Assembly: GCF_010091945.1 (NCBI RefSeq)
Contig: NZ_WVIE01000036.1
Coordinates: 1 to 33,375, forward strand
From: Myxacorys almedinensis A
GTDB lineage: Bacteria; Cyanobacteriota; Cyanobacteriia; Leptolyngbyales; Leptolyngbyaceae
Length of the DNA: 33,375 bases
Direction: 5' to 3'
Under the pieces are notes generated by a model. It ran no database searches, was not told the DNA's origin, and saw only the letters and a list, made by a program, of their open reading frames with translations. How positions within the stretch are numbered: the stretch's first letter is position 1; each line of letters starts with the position of its first letter. Made by a program: the position numbers and the translations under genes. Below, piece by piece: positions 22,569-31,712 of this stretch.

Positions 22569-25500
22569 TCACCCTTTAGGTTTCGACTCCGCAAACGCGA
22601 TCGTAAAGCGGGTTCCCTGGTTGCACTCAAGGTCAATGGTGCCTTGTAGCTGCTTGATCAAGTTGCAAACAAGCTGCAAACCCAGGGATTTTGTACTCCG
22701 AAAGTCTAAATGACTCGGAAAGCCAATTCCGGTATCTTCGACCAGAAGAATGTATCGATTTTCAGGTTGTGCGTGTAAGTGGATTCCGATCTTACCAGGC
22801 TGAGCTTCTGGGAAGGCGTATTTTAATGAATTTGAGACCAATTCGTTGATGATTAGCCCACAGGGAATGGCAGTATCAATACTGAGACGCACTTCTTCCA
22901 CGTTGAGATCAAGCTGAACCATCCGTGAATTCATAGAATAGGAGCGAAGCAAATCGGTAACTAAACTCCGAATATACTCTGCAAAATCCGTTTTTGCTAA
23001 ATCTTCAGATTGGTATAATTTTTCATGAATTAGCGCCATGGCACGGACGCGATTTTGGCTTTCTTTAAACACCTCTGAGGTGCGATCGTCGGTGATATAC
23101 CCCGCTTGCAGCTTCAGCAAACTAGAGATGACCTGCAAATTATTTTTGACGCGATGATGAATTTCTTTGAGCATCACTTCTTTTTCATCTAGCGATGCGC
23201 GGATTTGATCTTCTGCCCACTTGCGATCGCTGATGTCTACTACCGAGCCAATGATCTCCACCGGATTTTGGTGGCGATCGCGCAATAGTTTCATGCCGTC
23301 GCGCAACCATCGATAAGAGCCGTCTTGATGGAGAAATCGATATTCGCAGGTCAATTCGCCGACCTCCAGCAATCGCGGCATCGTATTGAGGACGTGGGCA
23401 AGATCCTGGGGATGAATGTGATCAATCCAAAAATGTGAGTCTTTGAGATACTGCCAGATTTCATAACCAAGCTGCTGCGTAATATTTTCGCTAACAAAGG
23501 TGCAGGCTCGATTCCGAGTCGGCTGGCAGGTATAAATCACCGATGGATTCGAGGATAACAAATATTTCAATCGGGCTTGCGCTGCCATCAGCGTTCGTTC
23601 TGACCATTTGCGATCGTTAATATCGCGCTGCAACGCCACAAAATGAGACACGTCCCCACCCGCTGCAATAATCGGAATAATTGTTAAATCAACCCAAAAT
23701 TCTGTCCCATCTTTGCGGTAGTTGATTAGCTCAACCTGCACCGATTTGCGTTGCGTTAAAAGCAGCCGAATTCGGGCTAGCTGATCGCGATCGGTTCTCG
23801 GTCCTTGCAAAATTCTGGGCGTCTGACCGATGACCTCTGCGGCTGTAAAGCCGGTGATATTGGCAAACGCAGCATTCACATAAGTAATGGTCGGGTTGTC
23901 TAAATCAGCATTGGTGATAATGACAGCATCACTGCCATTAATCACCACTGACTCAAATAGCCGCAAGCGTTCTTCTGCCCGTTGCCGCTCTTGCCGTGCT
24001 TGCGCTTCTTGCAGCACGATCGACACATGATCTGCGACTTCCGTTAAGGTTGCAATTTCGTAAGGGTTCCACTGTTTGGGCTGCGGTGCGTTAAAACAAA
24101 GCAAGCCGATGTGTGTAGCTGAATGCTGCAAGGGAACGGCAAGCAGAGCACGGGTTTTTCGTCCGATCATCCGCGCTGCGATCGCGCTCAACAATGGCTC
24201 TTTTTCCACATCTTCAACAATGACAGACTGCCGATGTTTGAGCAGCTTGAGATAATCAGAGGCCCCGACATATCGATCGACTAGCCCTTTGAGCGAGGGC
24301 ATCGTTTCGGGCTGAGCCGAGTACAGCACCTCTACTTGGTCAGCCTCGATCACGCTATACAAAACGCGCAGATCGCTAAAGTGGAGGGCAATGTCATCCA
24401 CTGTTGATTCAATGATCTGCGTCAGCGACAGCCCGGCAGTACTGCCGGTAGAAATGCTGTTCATCAGCCGGAGGCAGACTTGGCTCTCTCGCAGGCTTTG
24501 CTCGATTTGCTTGCGTTGGGCGATTTCTTGCTGGAGTTGCTCGTTGATCCGTTGCAGTTCTGACGTGCGCTCTTCGACGCGGCGTTCTAGGTCGGCTTTG
24601 GCACAGCGCAGCGCTTCTTCTGCCTGAAGCTGAGCCGTAATGTCGGTTGCCACACAGACCAATTCGATCAGGTCTCCCTGGTCGTTGTAAAGCGGCGTCA
24701 CCCGGTTGTCAAAAAACAACCCGTTCATTTCTAACGTAGAGTTGAAGGCTTCTTCGGTATCTAGCACCCGTTGGAGGTCTGCCAAGATTTTAGGATGGTC
24801 GTGATAAAGCTCAAAGGCAGATTGCCCCACTACCTGACCTGGTTGTCCCCCGATCGCGTCTAGCCCTTTCCCTTCCGCTAGGGTAAAAACGCCCTCGCGA
24901 TTAATGGCATACAAAATGGTCGGCGTATTGCTCACCACTGTTCTCAACAATGCCTCACGTTCTGCCAGCGCGGCGGCGGCTCGCCGTTGCTCTGTAATTT
25001 CTCGGCAGTTGATCACCCTGCCAATCACCCGGTTTTCTAGCTTCAGCGGCTTAGAGTAGCGCTCGAATATGCGATCGTCCTGTAGCTCAAGAATCATGTA
25101 ACTTTCGAGATCAGGGCGCTCGGACTCGGTTTCAAGCTGCTCTAAAAATCGATCGGGCTGTTTTAGCTGTGCGATCGTAGGATCTAAAATCTGCTGATAG
25201 GTTGTAAACGAACGTGCGGTGTCGGGCAAATTCCACTGTTTGATGAAGCGATGATTGAGATTCAAAATGCGATCGCAACCATCTAGCGATAGAATGCCGT
25301 CTGCCATTGATTCGAGGGTGGTTTGCAACAGGCAAAGGGAGGACTCTAGCGCCGTCTGGGTCTGTTTGCGATCGGTAATGTCAGTCACCATTGCCAAAAT
25401 GCCGAGGTCGTCTCCTTGAGCATCTACGATGGGGCTGACAGAGATGATCGCCCACAGGTCTTGCCCAGACTGGCGCAGAAACCTCACATCTTGCTGGGTT

Positions 25501-25994
25501 TGCCTGCCCTGCCCCGCGCGATGGAGGCTGTTCTCGGCTAGGGTCTGGCTATCGGCATGCACAAAATCTAGCAGGGATCTGCCCATCAACGCCTCCACCG
25601 GGTAGCCCAGCAGTTGGGCTAATCGACCGTTCGCAAACTGAGTGTTTCCCGCCCCATCAAGCACCCAAATTCCCTCGGTCGCTGTCTCAATCAGGCGGCG
25701 ATAGCGGGCTTCGCTTTTTTGAAGAGCCGTTTCGACTCCAGCACACGCCGGAGAGTAGAGCCGCTTGAAGGTTTCCAGTTCAGCCTCGGCGCGTTGACGG
25801 GCAAGCCGTTCTTGCTGCAACTGCGCTTGGATCTGGGCGATTTGTTCAGCAGTGAGATCGGCGCTAATCTTCGCTTCCCGGTCGGGGTCGGCTCGCGCCA
25901 GTACGTGCTTGGGGCGGATCGCTCGTTCAGAAGCCGACTGATTGGGGGACGAGTTCTGAGTTGGGTTTGGGGGAGAGGAGTCCGTCGGTTGCAT
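22569..25994 (-). CDS. Multi-PAS/GAF HisKA_2 sensor histidine kinase
   Basis: This is a 1141-aa soluble sensor kinase. The order is a disordered Pro/Ser N terminus (1-30), a coiled coil (about 45-80), PAS1 (95-210), PAS2 (220-335), PAS3 (347-458), a coiled coil (458-503), GAF (521-665), PAS4 (677-797), PAS5 (806-928, with PAC-type YRFLHQDGSYRWLRDG), HisKA_2 (936-1015, EIHHRVKNNLQ, His946/947), and HATPase_c with NELVSNSLKYAFP (Asn1050) and VEDTGIGFP (Asp1087). PAS4 has GQTPRILQ where LOV domains have GxNCRFLQ; the flavin-binding Cys is absent, so it is not a canonical LOV photoreceptor. The GAF lacks an obvious bilin Cys motif. No membrane segment is seen. The ATG start is clear. It is first in a tightly packed three-gene operon and divergent from glcE. 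Confidence 0.92.
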   Translation of the reverse strand: MQPTDSSPPNPTQNSSPNQSASERAIRPKHVLARADPDREAKISADLTAEQIAQIQAQLQQERLARQRAEAELETFKRLYSPACAGVETALQKSEARYRRLIETATEGIWVLDGAGNTQFANGRLAQLLGYPVEALMGRSLLDFVHADSQTLAENSLHRAGQGRQTQQDVRFLRQSGQDLWAIISVSPIVDAQGDDLGILAMVTDITDRKQTQTALESSLCLLQTTLESMADGILSLDGCDRILNLNHRFIKQWNLPDTARSFTTYQQILDPTIAQLKQPDRFLEQLETESERPDLESYMILELQDDRIFERYSKPLKLENRVIGRVINCREITEQRRAAAALAEREALLRTVVSNTPTILYAINREGVFTLAEGKGLDAIGGQPGQVVGQSAFELYHDHPKILADLQRVLDTEEAFNSTLEMNGLFFDNRVTPLYNDQGDLIELVCVATDITAQLQAEEALRCAKADLERRVEERTSELQRINEQLQQEIAQRKQIEQSLRESQVCLRLMNSISTGSTAGLSLTQIIESTVDDIALHFSDLRVLYSVIEADQVEVLYSAQPETMPSLKGLVDRYVGASDYLKLLKHRQSVIVEDVEKEPLLSAIAARMIGRKTRALLAVPLQHSATHIGLLCFNAPQPKQWNPYEIATLTEVADHVSIVLQEAQARQERQRAEERLRLFESVVINGSDAVIITNADLDNPTITYVNAAFANITGFTAAEVIGQTPRILQGPRTDRDQLARIRLLLTQRKSVQVELINYRKDGTEFWVDLTIIPIIAAGGDVSHFVALQRDINDRKWSERTLMAAQARLKYLLSSNPSVIYTCQPTRNRACTFVSENITQQLGYEIWQYLKDSHFWIDHIHPQDLAHVLNTMPRLLEVGELTCEYRFLHQDGSYRWLRDGMKLLRDRHQNPVEIIGSVVDISDRKWAEDQIRASLDEKEVMLKEIHHRVKNNLQVISSLLKLQAGYITDDRTSEVFKESQNRVRAMALIHEKLYQSEDLAKTDFAEYIRSLVTDLLRSYSMNSRMVQLDLNVEEVRLSIDTAIPCGLIINELVSNSLKYAFPEAQPGKIGIHLHAQPENRYILLVEDTGIGFPSHLDFRSTKSLGLQLVCNLIKQLQGTIDLECNQGTRFTIAFAESKPKG

Positions 25995-26174
25995 TGCAGT
26001 TCACGGGCGGCTTGCGTTTTGCGATGGGATTGAGCAAAGGGGGGAGGTCTTCCCTGATAATGAAAACAACCCTGCGATCGTGCCATAGAAATTCTCAAAT
26101 TTCTCTAAGTAAAACTATCGTGGAGGGGAGGATAGTCAAGAATAGTCGTTACGTAGTGTGCGTAATTTCACAGA

Positions 26175-27491
26175 ATGAACGCAGTGGCTCAGAGCTTAGA
26201 ACAGTTGGTTAGCCCCACAGGATGGCTAGCGTGGGATGCTGTGGCAGCGCCTCGGCAACAGGCAATTTTACGGGCACTGCGTCCGGGGGTGCAGCCTGCT
26301 TATTTGGTGTATCCCCATACCCAAGCCGAACTCGCGTCAGTCATGGCGTTTGCCCACCAAAAGCGGTGGCAGGTGTTGCCCTGTGGCAGGGGCAGCAAAC
26401 TGCACTGGGGCGGCTTGGTCGCAGGGGCAACGTTGGTGATCAGCACAGAGCGACTCAATCGGCTGATCGATCATGCGATCGGAGATTTGACCGTTACCGC
26501 AGAAGCAGGACTGTCGTTTGCCGAGGTGCAACAGCACGTTGGCAAAGCGGGTCAGTTTCTAGCGATCGATCCGACCGTGGGCAGTTCTGCGACGGGCGCT
26601 ACTTTGGGAGGAATTGTTGCCACGGGAGATACAGGCTCGTGGCGGCATCGCTATCACAGCGTGCGAGACATGCTGTTAGGCATTACGTTTGTGCGCAGCG
26701 ATGGGCAACTGGTCAAAGCAGGCGGGCGAGTAGTTAAAAACGTAGCAGGCTATGACCTGATGAAGGTGCTCACAGGGTCTTACGGAACATTGGGCATTAT
26801 TACTCAGGTTACATTTCGAGTGTTTCCCCTGCCGTCTGCGTCTCGAACGGTGGTTTTAACGGGACAGGCAGATGCCCCAGGCACAAAGCGCACCTTCGAC
26901 CAGATCGCCAAGGCACTGCAAGCCCTGCTAAGTTCTGCGTTAACGCCCACGGCGGTAGACTTGCAATTAGAGCAAGGACTCCGGTTAGTGGTGCGGTTTC
27001 AGAGCCTATCTGAAAGTGTAGAATTGCAGGCAACGCGCCTCAATGAAATTGCATCTGCGCTAGGATTGTCTACAAGCAGTTGTGCGAACCATGTAGAACA
27101 AGCGTTATGGCAGACATCGAAAGATTTGATGGATAAAGCATCGCAAGAGCACGTAGTTTTGTGCAAGATTGGAGTGAAACCTTCTAATGCTGTAGAGGCG
27201 CTTTTTCAAATGGAACGTTTAATGCCAAATGCAACAGCCGTGATTCACGGAGGAAGTGGCTTAGGGCAAATGGCGATAGAGGGTGTGCGCTCAACCCAGA
27301 TCCAAGAGATGCGATCGCGGCTGCAATCATTGGGCGGTTATCTGTCAATTTTGCAAGCACCTCCTGATCTCAAACAGAGGATCGATGTTTGGGGCTACAG
27401 TGGCAACGCGCTACCGCTGATGAAGCAACTGAAACAGCACTTCGATCCTGACCAGCGATTAAGCCCTCAGCGCTTTGTAAGCGGAATTTGA
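26175..27491 (+). CDS. glcE: Glycolate dehydrogenase FAD-binding subunit (GlcE-like)
   Basis: This 438-aa FAD-linked oxidase subunit is of the glycolate dehydrogenase type. The FAD-binding PCMH domain shows PCGRGSKLHWGG (68-79), ERLNRLIDHAIGDLTVTAEAG (92-112), DPTVGSSATGATLGGIVATG and GGRVVKNVAGYDLMKVLTGS with YGTLGIIT. The C-terminal half is the oxidase cap domain, shortened as in GlcE relative to GlcD. It oxidises glycolate from photorespiration together with GlcD and GlcF. GlcF follows after one base. GlcD is not in the window. The gene starts 180 bp from the divergent kinase. An inverted TTACG-N7-CGTAA lies at 26149-26165 just upstream of the start. Confidence 0.85.
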   Translation: MNAVAQSLEQLVSPTGWLAWDAVAAPRQQAILRALRPGVQPAYLVYPHTQAELASVMAFAHQKRWQVLPCGRGSKLHWGGLVAGATLVISTERLNRLIDHAIGDLTVTAEAGLSFAEVQQHVGKAGQFLAIDPTVGSSATGATLGGIVATGDTGSWRHRYHSVRDMLLGITFVRSDGQLVKAGGRVVKNVAGYDLMKVLTGSYGTLGIITQVTFRVFPLPSASRTVVLTGQADAPGTKRTFDQIAKALQALLSSALTPTAVDLQLEQGLRLVVRFQSLSESVELQATRLNEIASALGLSTSSCANHVEQALWQTSKDLMDKASQEHVVLCKIGVKPSNAVEALFQMERLMPNATAVIHGGSGLGQMAIEGVRSTQIQEMRSRLQSLGGYLSILQAPPDLKQRIDVWGYSGNALPLMKQLKQHFDPDQRLSPQRFVSGI

Positions 27492-27492
27492 T

Positions 27493-28839
27493 ATGCACCC
27501 GTCCGACCATTCGATCGACTCTGAACCGTTAGCCAGAAGCTTTGACGCGCACCATCCTCCCGATCCATCAGTGATCGATGCGTGTGTTCACTGCGGGTTT
27601 TGCCTTTCAACCTGTCCGAGCTATCGCGTGATTGGCAAAGAAATGGATTCGCCACGGGGACGCATCTATTTAATGGACAGCATTAACCAAGGGGAAAGCT
27701 CGCTCTCCGAGGCTACTGTGCCGCACTTCGATTCGTGTTTAGGATGTTTAGCCTGTGTCAGCACCTGTCCGTCTGGGGTGCAGTACGACAAACTCATCGC
27801 CGCTACTCGTCCCCAAATCGAGCGTAACTATGCGCGATCGCCGGGCGAAAAAGCGCTGCGACGGTTAATTTTCTCGGTGTTTCCCTACCCTAACCGGATG
27901 CGATCGCTGCTGCGCCCGTTGGGGCTTTATCAGAAAACAGGATTGCAAAAATTAGTGCGATCGCTGGGATTTCTCAAACAGATTTCACCTCAGTTAGCCG
28001 CGATGGAAGGAATGCTACCGGAAATTCCTCCGCAAGCATTTAAGGATACGATTCCGCCATTGATTTTGGCACAGGGAGAGAAACGCTATCGGGTTGGGAT
28101 GATTCTTGGGTGCGTACAGCGTTTATTCAATCCAGAAGTCAATGATGCAACGGTGAGAGTGTTGACGGCAAATGGCTGTGAAGTGGTTGTGCCGCAACTA
28201 CAAGGCTGTTGCGGGGCGCTGTCTCATCACCAAGGGCAAGAAGAACAAGCAAAACTGTTTGCTCGTCAGATGATCGATAGCTTTGCCGATTTGAATCTAG
28301 ATGCTGTTTTGATCAATGCATCGGGATGTGGACACACGCTGAAAGAGTATGGTCATATTTTGCAGGACGATGAAGAGTACTGCACTCGCGCTCAAGAATT
28401 TGTGAGCAAGGTCAAAGATGTGCAAGAGTTTCTCGCCGATGTTGGACTTACCGCTCAGCGATCGCCGCTTCGAGACGAGCCGCTAACCGTGGTGTATCAG
28501 GATGCCTGTCATATGTTGCACGGTCAGAAAATTAGTGTGCAGCCGCGCCAGTTGTTGCGTCAGATTCCAGGGGTAAAACTGCGAGAGCCAGTCGATGCAG
28601 CGCTGTGTTGTGGTAGCGCTGGGGTTTACAACATTCTGCAATCAGAGGTCGCAGAAGAATTGGGGCGGCAAAAGGTTGAGAATCTCACTAATACTGGAGC
28701 AGAGGTGATTGCTTCTGCCAATATTGGCTGCTATGTTCAAATTTCCAAGCATTTGACGTTACAGAACAAAGCGGTTCCGGTGCTGCACCCGATGCAGTTG
28801 CTAGATTATTCGATTCGAGGAATTCAGCTAGAACAGTAA
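27493..28839 (+). CDS. glcF: Glycolate dehydrogenase iron-sulfur subunit GlcF
   Basis: This 448-aa iron-sulfur subunit transfers electrons from glycolate oxidation. Two [4Fe-4S] motifs are complete: CVHCGFCLSTCPS (Cys31, 34, 37, 41) and CLGCLACVSTCPS (Cys82, 85, 88, 92). Two CCG-type cysteine-rich domains follow, with GCCGALSHHQG and later DACHMLHGQ and CCGSAGVYN. No membrane segment is present. It begins one base after the glcE stop, so the two are co-translated. The length is slightly above the E. coli GlcF length. Confidence 0.92.
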   Translation: MHPSDHSIDSEPLARSFDAHHPPDPSVIDACVHCGFCLSTCPSYRVIGKEMDSPRGRIYLMDSINQGESSLSEATVPHFDSCLGCLACVSTCPSGVQYDKLIAATRPQIERNYARSPGEKALRRLIFSVFPYPNRMRSLLRPLGLYQKTGLQKLVRSLGFLKQISPQLAAMEGMLPEIPPQAFKDTIPPLILAQGEKRYRVGMILGCVQRLFNPEVNDATVRVLTANGCEVVVPQLQGCCGALSHHQGQEEQAKLFARQMIDSFADLNLDAVLINASGCGHTLKEYGHILQDDEEYCTRAQEFVSKVKDVQEFLADVGLTAQRSPLRDEPLTVVYQDACHMLHGQKISVQPRQLLRQIPGVKLREPVDAALCCGSAGVYNILQSEVAEELGRQKVENLTNTGAEVIASANIGCYVQISKHLTLQNKAVPVLHPMQLLDYSIRGIQLEQ

Positions 28840-29167
28840 AGAGAATAGCTGGGGTAAACACATCTAGATTAGAATTGAGCATCAAAGCCTAACGCTACCT
28901 AACGATAAAAGTGAGCGACCACAGATTAGCTTGAACGAATCGCAGGATCTGCTCTCTTGTTTTCGTCCCCTACGTCGTTATTAACTCTGCGCGACTACAC
29001 TTTTTCTCTAGAACAAATAGTGGGCGATCGTTATCAATAAGGTTGTTCAAGGTGACAATCCTTTTGCTCTACAGTCAGCCTTAGCGGTTCTCAGACCTAT
29101 GCTGATTGGCTGACAACAGTTTGACGATTCCTCGATAAACTAGCAGCAGGTCTATCGACGTTGGTCT
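28840..29167. other. 328-bp intergenic region with a hairpin
   Basis: This separates glcF from the WG-repeat gene on the same strand. The clearest structure is GTCAGCC (29074-29080) with GGCTGAC (29108-29114), extendable by AGC/GCT, about 55 bases before the WG-repeat start. A TTGACG occurs at 29121-29126 without a good -10 partner. No tRNA or credible small gene was seen. Confidence 0.5.
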
Positions 29168-30229
29168 ATGCTGCGCTTTATTGTTGGGGTTAGTGTCGCT
29201 TTTGCCCTCACCTATGTTTTGCCTCAAACTCGGTTCGCGTTCCTTGGGGCATCTCTAAGCGCAAACTCTGTGCGATCGGTCGTTGCTCAGAACACCTCAG
29301 CAAGTCTGCTCACGATTCCTAACCAGTTTGATAGCGCTACCGATTTTATAGAAGGCATTGCTCTGGTTCAGCTTGGCGAAGAATTTCGATACATCGATCG
29401 CAGCGGCAAAATTGCTGTTCAGCCAGCAGCAAACTTTGACCTTTACGCTCCATTTTCAGAAGGCTTTGCCATTGTTAGAGCAGGCGATCGCTACGGCTAT
29501 ATTAATCAGAAAGGAGCGATCGCTGTCTCGCCGAAATTTATTAGCGCAGGGCGATTTCAAAACGGGTTAGCCCCGATTCGATTTAATACAAACGTTGGGT
29601 TTATTAACCTTCAAGGCAAGCTAGTTATTCAACCTCAATTTCTCGCAGCTTCAAGTTTTTCTGAAGGACTAGCTGCCGTTAAAACAGAGCAGAAATATCA
29701 GTATATTGATCCAACCGGAAAAGCTATCTTTGAACAAGATTTTGATGATGCCTTGAGCTTTTCTGAAGGATTTGCTGCCGTTCGAGTTGGCAAACAATGG
29801 GGCTATATTGATAAGAGCGGGCGGCTTGCCATTACCCCTCAATTTGATGGAGCTTTCAACTTTTCAGACTCAATGGCGCGAATTCGAGTTGGTAAACAAT
29901 GGGGCTATATTGATAAAACTGGAACAGCCATAATACAGCCAAAATTCAACTTCGCCTCCGATTTTTCTGATGGGATGGCATTAGTTGAAGTTGGGCAACT
30001 GTGGGGGTATATCGATAAAACTGGAAAGCTTGTAATTCCAGCAAAATATAGCTATGCGGGAAGCTTTTCTGATGGGTTAGCGCCGGTTAAATATGATGAT
30101 AAATGGGGCTATATTAACAAAGTTGGACAGATTGCGATCGCGCCTCAGTTTGAGGATGCTGGCTCATTTTCAGACGGCATGGCAAAAGTTCGGGTGGGCG
30201 GCAAATGGGGGTATATCGAGAAACCTTGA
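29168..30229 (+). CDS. Exported WG-repeat beta protein
   Basis: This is a 353-aa protein made almost wholly of WG (KWG-leptospira type) repeats. A hydrophobic N terminus (1-33) and VVAQN near residue 41 suggest a signal peptide or lipid-free export. From about residue 60 there are eight full repeats and a ninth partial one, each 34 residues. The consensus is FSxGxAxVRxGxxWGYIDKxGxxxIxPxF. Repeats 5 and 6 are nearly identical in DNA (ttcgagttgg at 29781 and 29883, exactly 102 bp apart). The function is unknown; such beta-repeat proteins probably mediate binding at the cell surface or periplasm. The ATG has no good ribosome site nearby. Confidence 0.88.
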   Translation: MLRFIVGVSVAFALTYVLPQTRFAFLGASLSANSVRSVVAQNTSASLLTIPNQFDSATDFIEGIALVQLGEEFRYIDRSGKIAVQPAANFDLYAPFSEGFAIVRAGDRYGYINQKGAIAVSPKFISAGRFQNGLAPIRFNTNVGFINLQGKLVIQPQFLAASSFSEGLAAVKTEQKYQYIDPTGKAIFEQDFDDALSFSEGFAAVRVGKQWGYIDKSGRLAITPQFDGAFNFSDSMARIRVGKQWGYIDKTGTAIIQPKFNFASDFSDGMALVEVGQLWGYIDKTGKLVIPAKYSYAGSFSDGLAPVKYDDKWGYINKVGQIAIAPQFEDAGSFSDGMAKVRVGGKWGYIEKP

Positions 30230-30316
30230 TTTCTTGAAAGTTCTACCGTAAGACGAATATATATTTACAGAATGGGCAGTTTACAGTAGTACCGATTCTC
30301 TAGAAAGGCTCCGCCC

Positions 30317-31585
30317 GTGGACATTTATATTCTTGACCTTTTGGCAATCGGCACACTTTTGCTTATCGTCACATTATGCTCAGGGCTGATTGCGCGTCTT
30401 CCGCTATCCTATGCCATTATTTATTTGATTGTTGGAGTCGTTTTAAGCCCTTACGGATTGAACTTAATTCAAGTCCGCCCAGAGGCAAATGTCTTAATGA
30501 GAATTGCCGAATTAGTCGTTTTAATCTCGCTCTTTAGTTGCGGGCTAAAAATGAACCGCCCGCTTCAATTTTGGGCTTGGGAATCGACGGCAAGGCTGAT
30601 TGGGTTTCTGATGCCTATTTCTATTTTTGCAGTCGCTGCGATCGCACATTGGCTGTTAGGCATGGGCTGGGCACCTGCGATTTTGTTAGGAGCAATTTTG
30701 GCACCCACTGATCCGGTTTTGGCATCAGAAGTGCAATTAGATGATCCCCACGATCGCGATGAATTGCGCTTTGGGCTAACCTCAGAAGGCGGGCTGAACG
30801 ATGCCCTCGCCTTTCCATTTATTTATTTTGGCTTATATCTTATAGAAGATAGCAATTGGCAGAATTGGTTTAGGCAATGGGTGGCTGTAGATTTGGTATG
30901 GGCGATCGCCGCCGGAATTGTAGTCGGATTTGCAGTGACGAAAGCGGTTCGATGGCTTGATCGGTTTCTCCAGCAATTTCATGGCGTTGACGAACTCATG
31001 GAGGATTTCGTTGCAATTAGTACAATCTTGATTGCCTACTCGCTGACTGAGATTGTGAACGGATACGGCTTTTTGGCGGTATTTGTGGCAGGCATTACTA
31101 TGCGGCGGCGGCGCAATCAAGACAAGTCAATTTCTCAGCTTCACTTTATCGAGCGTCTGGAAAAACTTGCCGAAATTGGCACAATTCTACTGCTCGGATC
31201 GTTACTCCGCGTGGAACCGATGCTAGCCTATGCAGGGAATGGTTTTGTGATCGCCGGGTTTTTGCTGTTTCTTGTCCGCCCTCTTGGTGCTTGGGTTAGC
31301 ACCATTGGGTTCCAGGTACACCCTGCAACGCGCTGGTTCTACGGCTGGTTTGGCATTCGAGGTGTTGGCTCAATTTACTATCTTGCCTATGCGCTAGGGT
31401 CTGGGCTTAAAGGCACAGATGGTGAACAGGTCGCATGGATTACCTTCTGGACGATCGTGATTTCTGTCTTTTTGCATGGAGTTAGCTCAACCCCATTGAT
31501 GAAATGGTACGAACGCAACATTGAACGAAATACAACGTTAGAAGAGAATCCCATACAACACGAAGGGGGGACTGGCAGCGCATGA
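30317..31585 (+). CDS. CPA1-family cation:proton antiporter
   Basis: This 422-aa inner-membrane Na+(K+)/H+ antiporter has about 12 hydrophobic segments. Conserved transport motifs are ILAPTDPVLASEV (127-139), with the TDP of the unwound helix crossing, and GLTSEGGLNDALAFP (153-167), with the Asn161-Asp162 pair typical of electroneutral CPA1 exchangers. IRGVGSIYYLAYALG near the C terminus is also typical. The start is GTG at 30317 with AAAGG eight bases upstream. There is no long C-terminal cytoplasmic domain. It would help regulate internal pH and sodium. It lies 87 bp after the WG-repeat gene on the same strand. Confidence 0.9.
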   Translation: MDIYILDLLAIGTLLLIVTLCSGLIARLPLSYAIIYLIVGVVLSPYGLNLIQVRPEANVLMRIAELVVLISLFSCGLKMNRPLQFWAWESTARLIGFLMPISIFAVAAIAHWLLGMGWAPAILLGAILAPTDPVLASEVQLDDPHDRDELRFGLTSEGGLNDALAFPFIYFGLYLIEDSNWQNWFRQWVAVDLVWAIAAGIVVGFAVTKAVRWLDRFLQQFHGVDELMEDFVAISTILIAYSLTEIVNGYGFLAVFVAGITMRRRRNQDKSISQLHFIERLEKLAEIGTILLLGSLLRVEPMLAYAGNGFVIAGFLLFLVRPLGAWVSTIGFQVHPATRWFYGWFGIRGVGSIYYLAYALGSGLKGTDGEQVAWITFWTIVISVFLHGVSSTPLMKWYERNIERNTTLEENPIQHEGGTGSA

Positions 31586-31712
31586 ACTCCATTGCTAAAG
31601 TTATCGCTAATCTCGCAAGCCTAAAAAAATTGTGAAATCTGATAACCTATAGTTATTACAGCTTAAGTAAAACAGATGCGGCAATAGGAACAAAAGCAGA
31701 GTTCGCATTGTT

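Noticed and set aside
23747-23966. Possible LOV photoreceptor in PAS4 of the large kinase
   Set aside because: The GQTPRILQ motif has Pro where the flavin-adduct Cys of GxNCRFLQ should be; this variant is common in ordinary PAS domains.
26222-26737. 171-codon frame inside glcE
   Set aside because: Cys/Arg/Gly-rich shadow of the strongly motif-supported GlcE frame.
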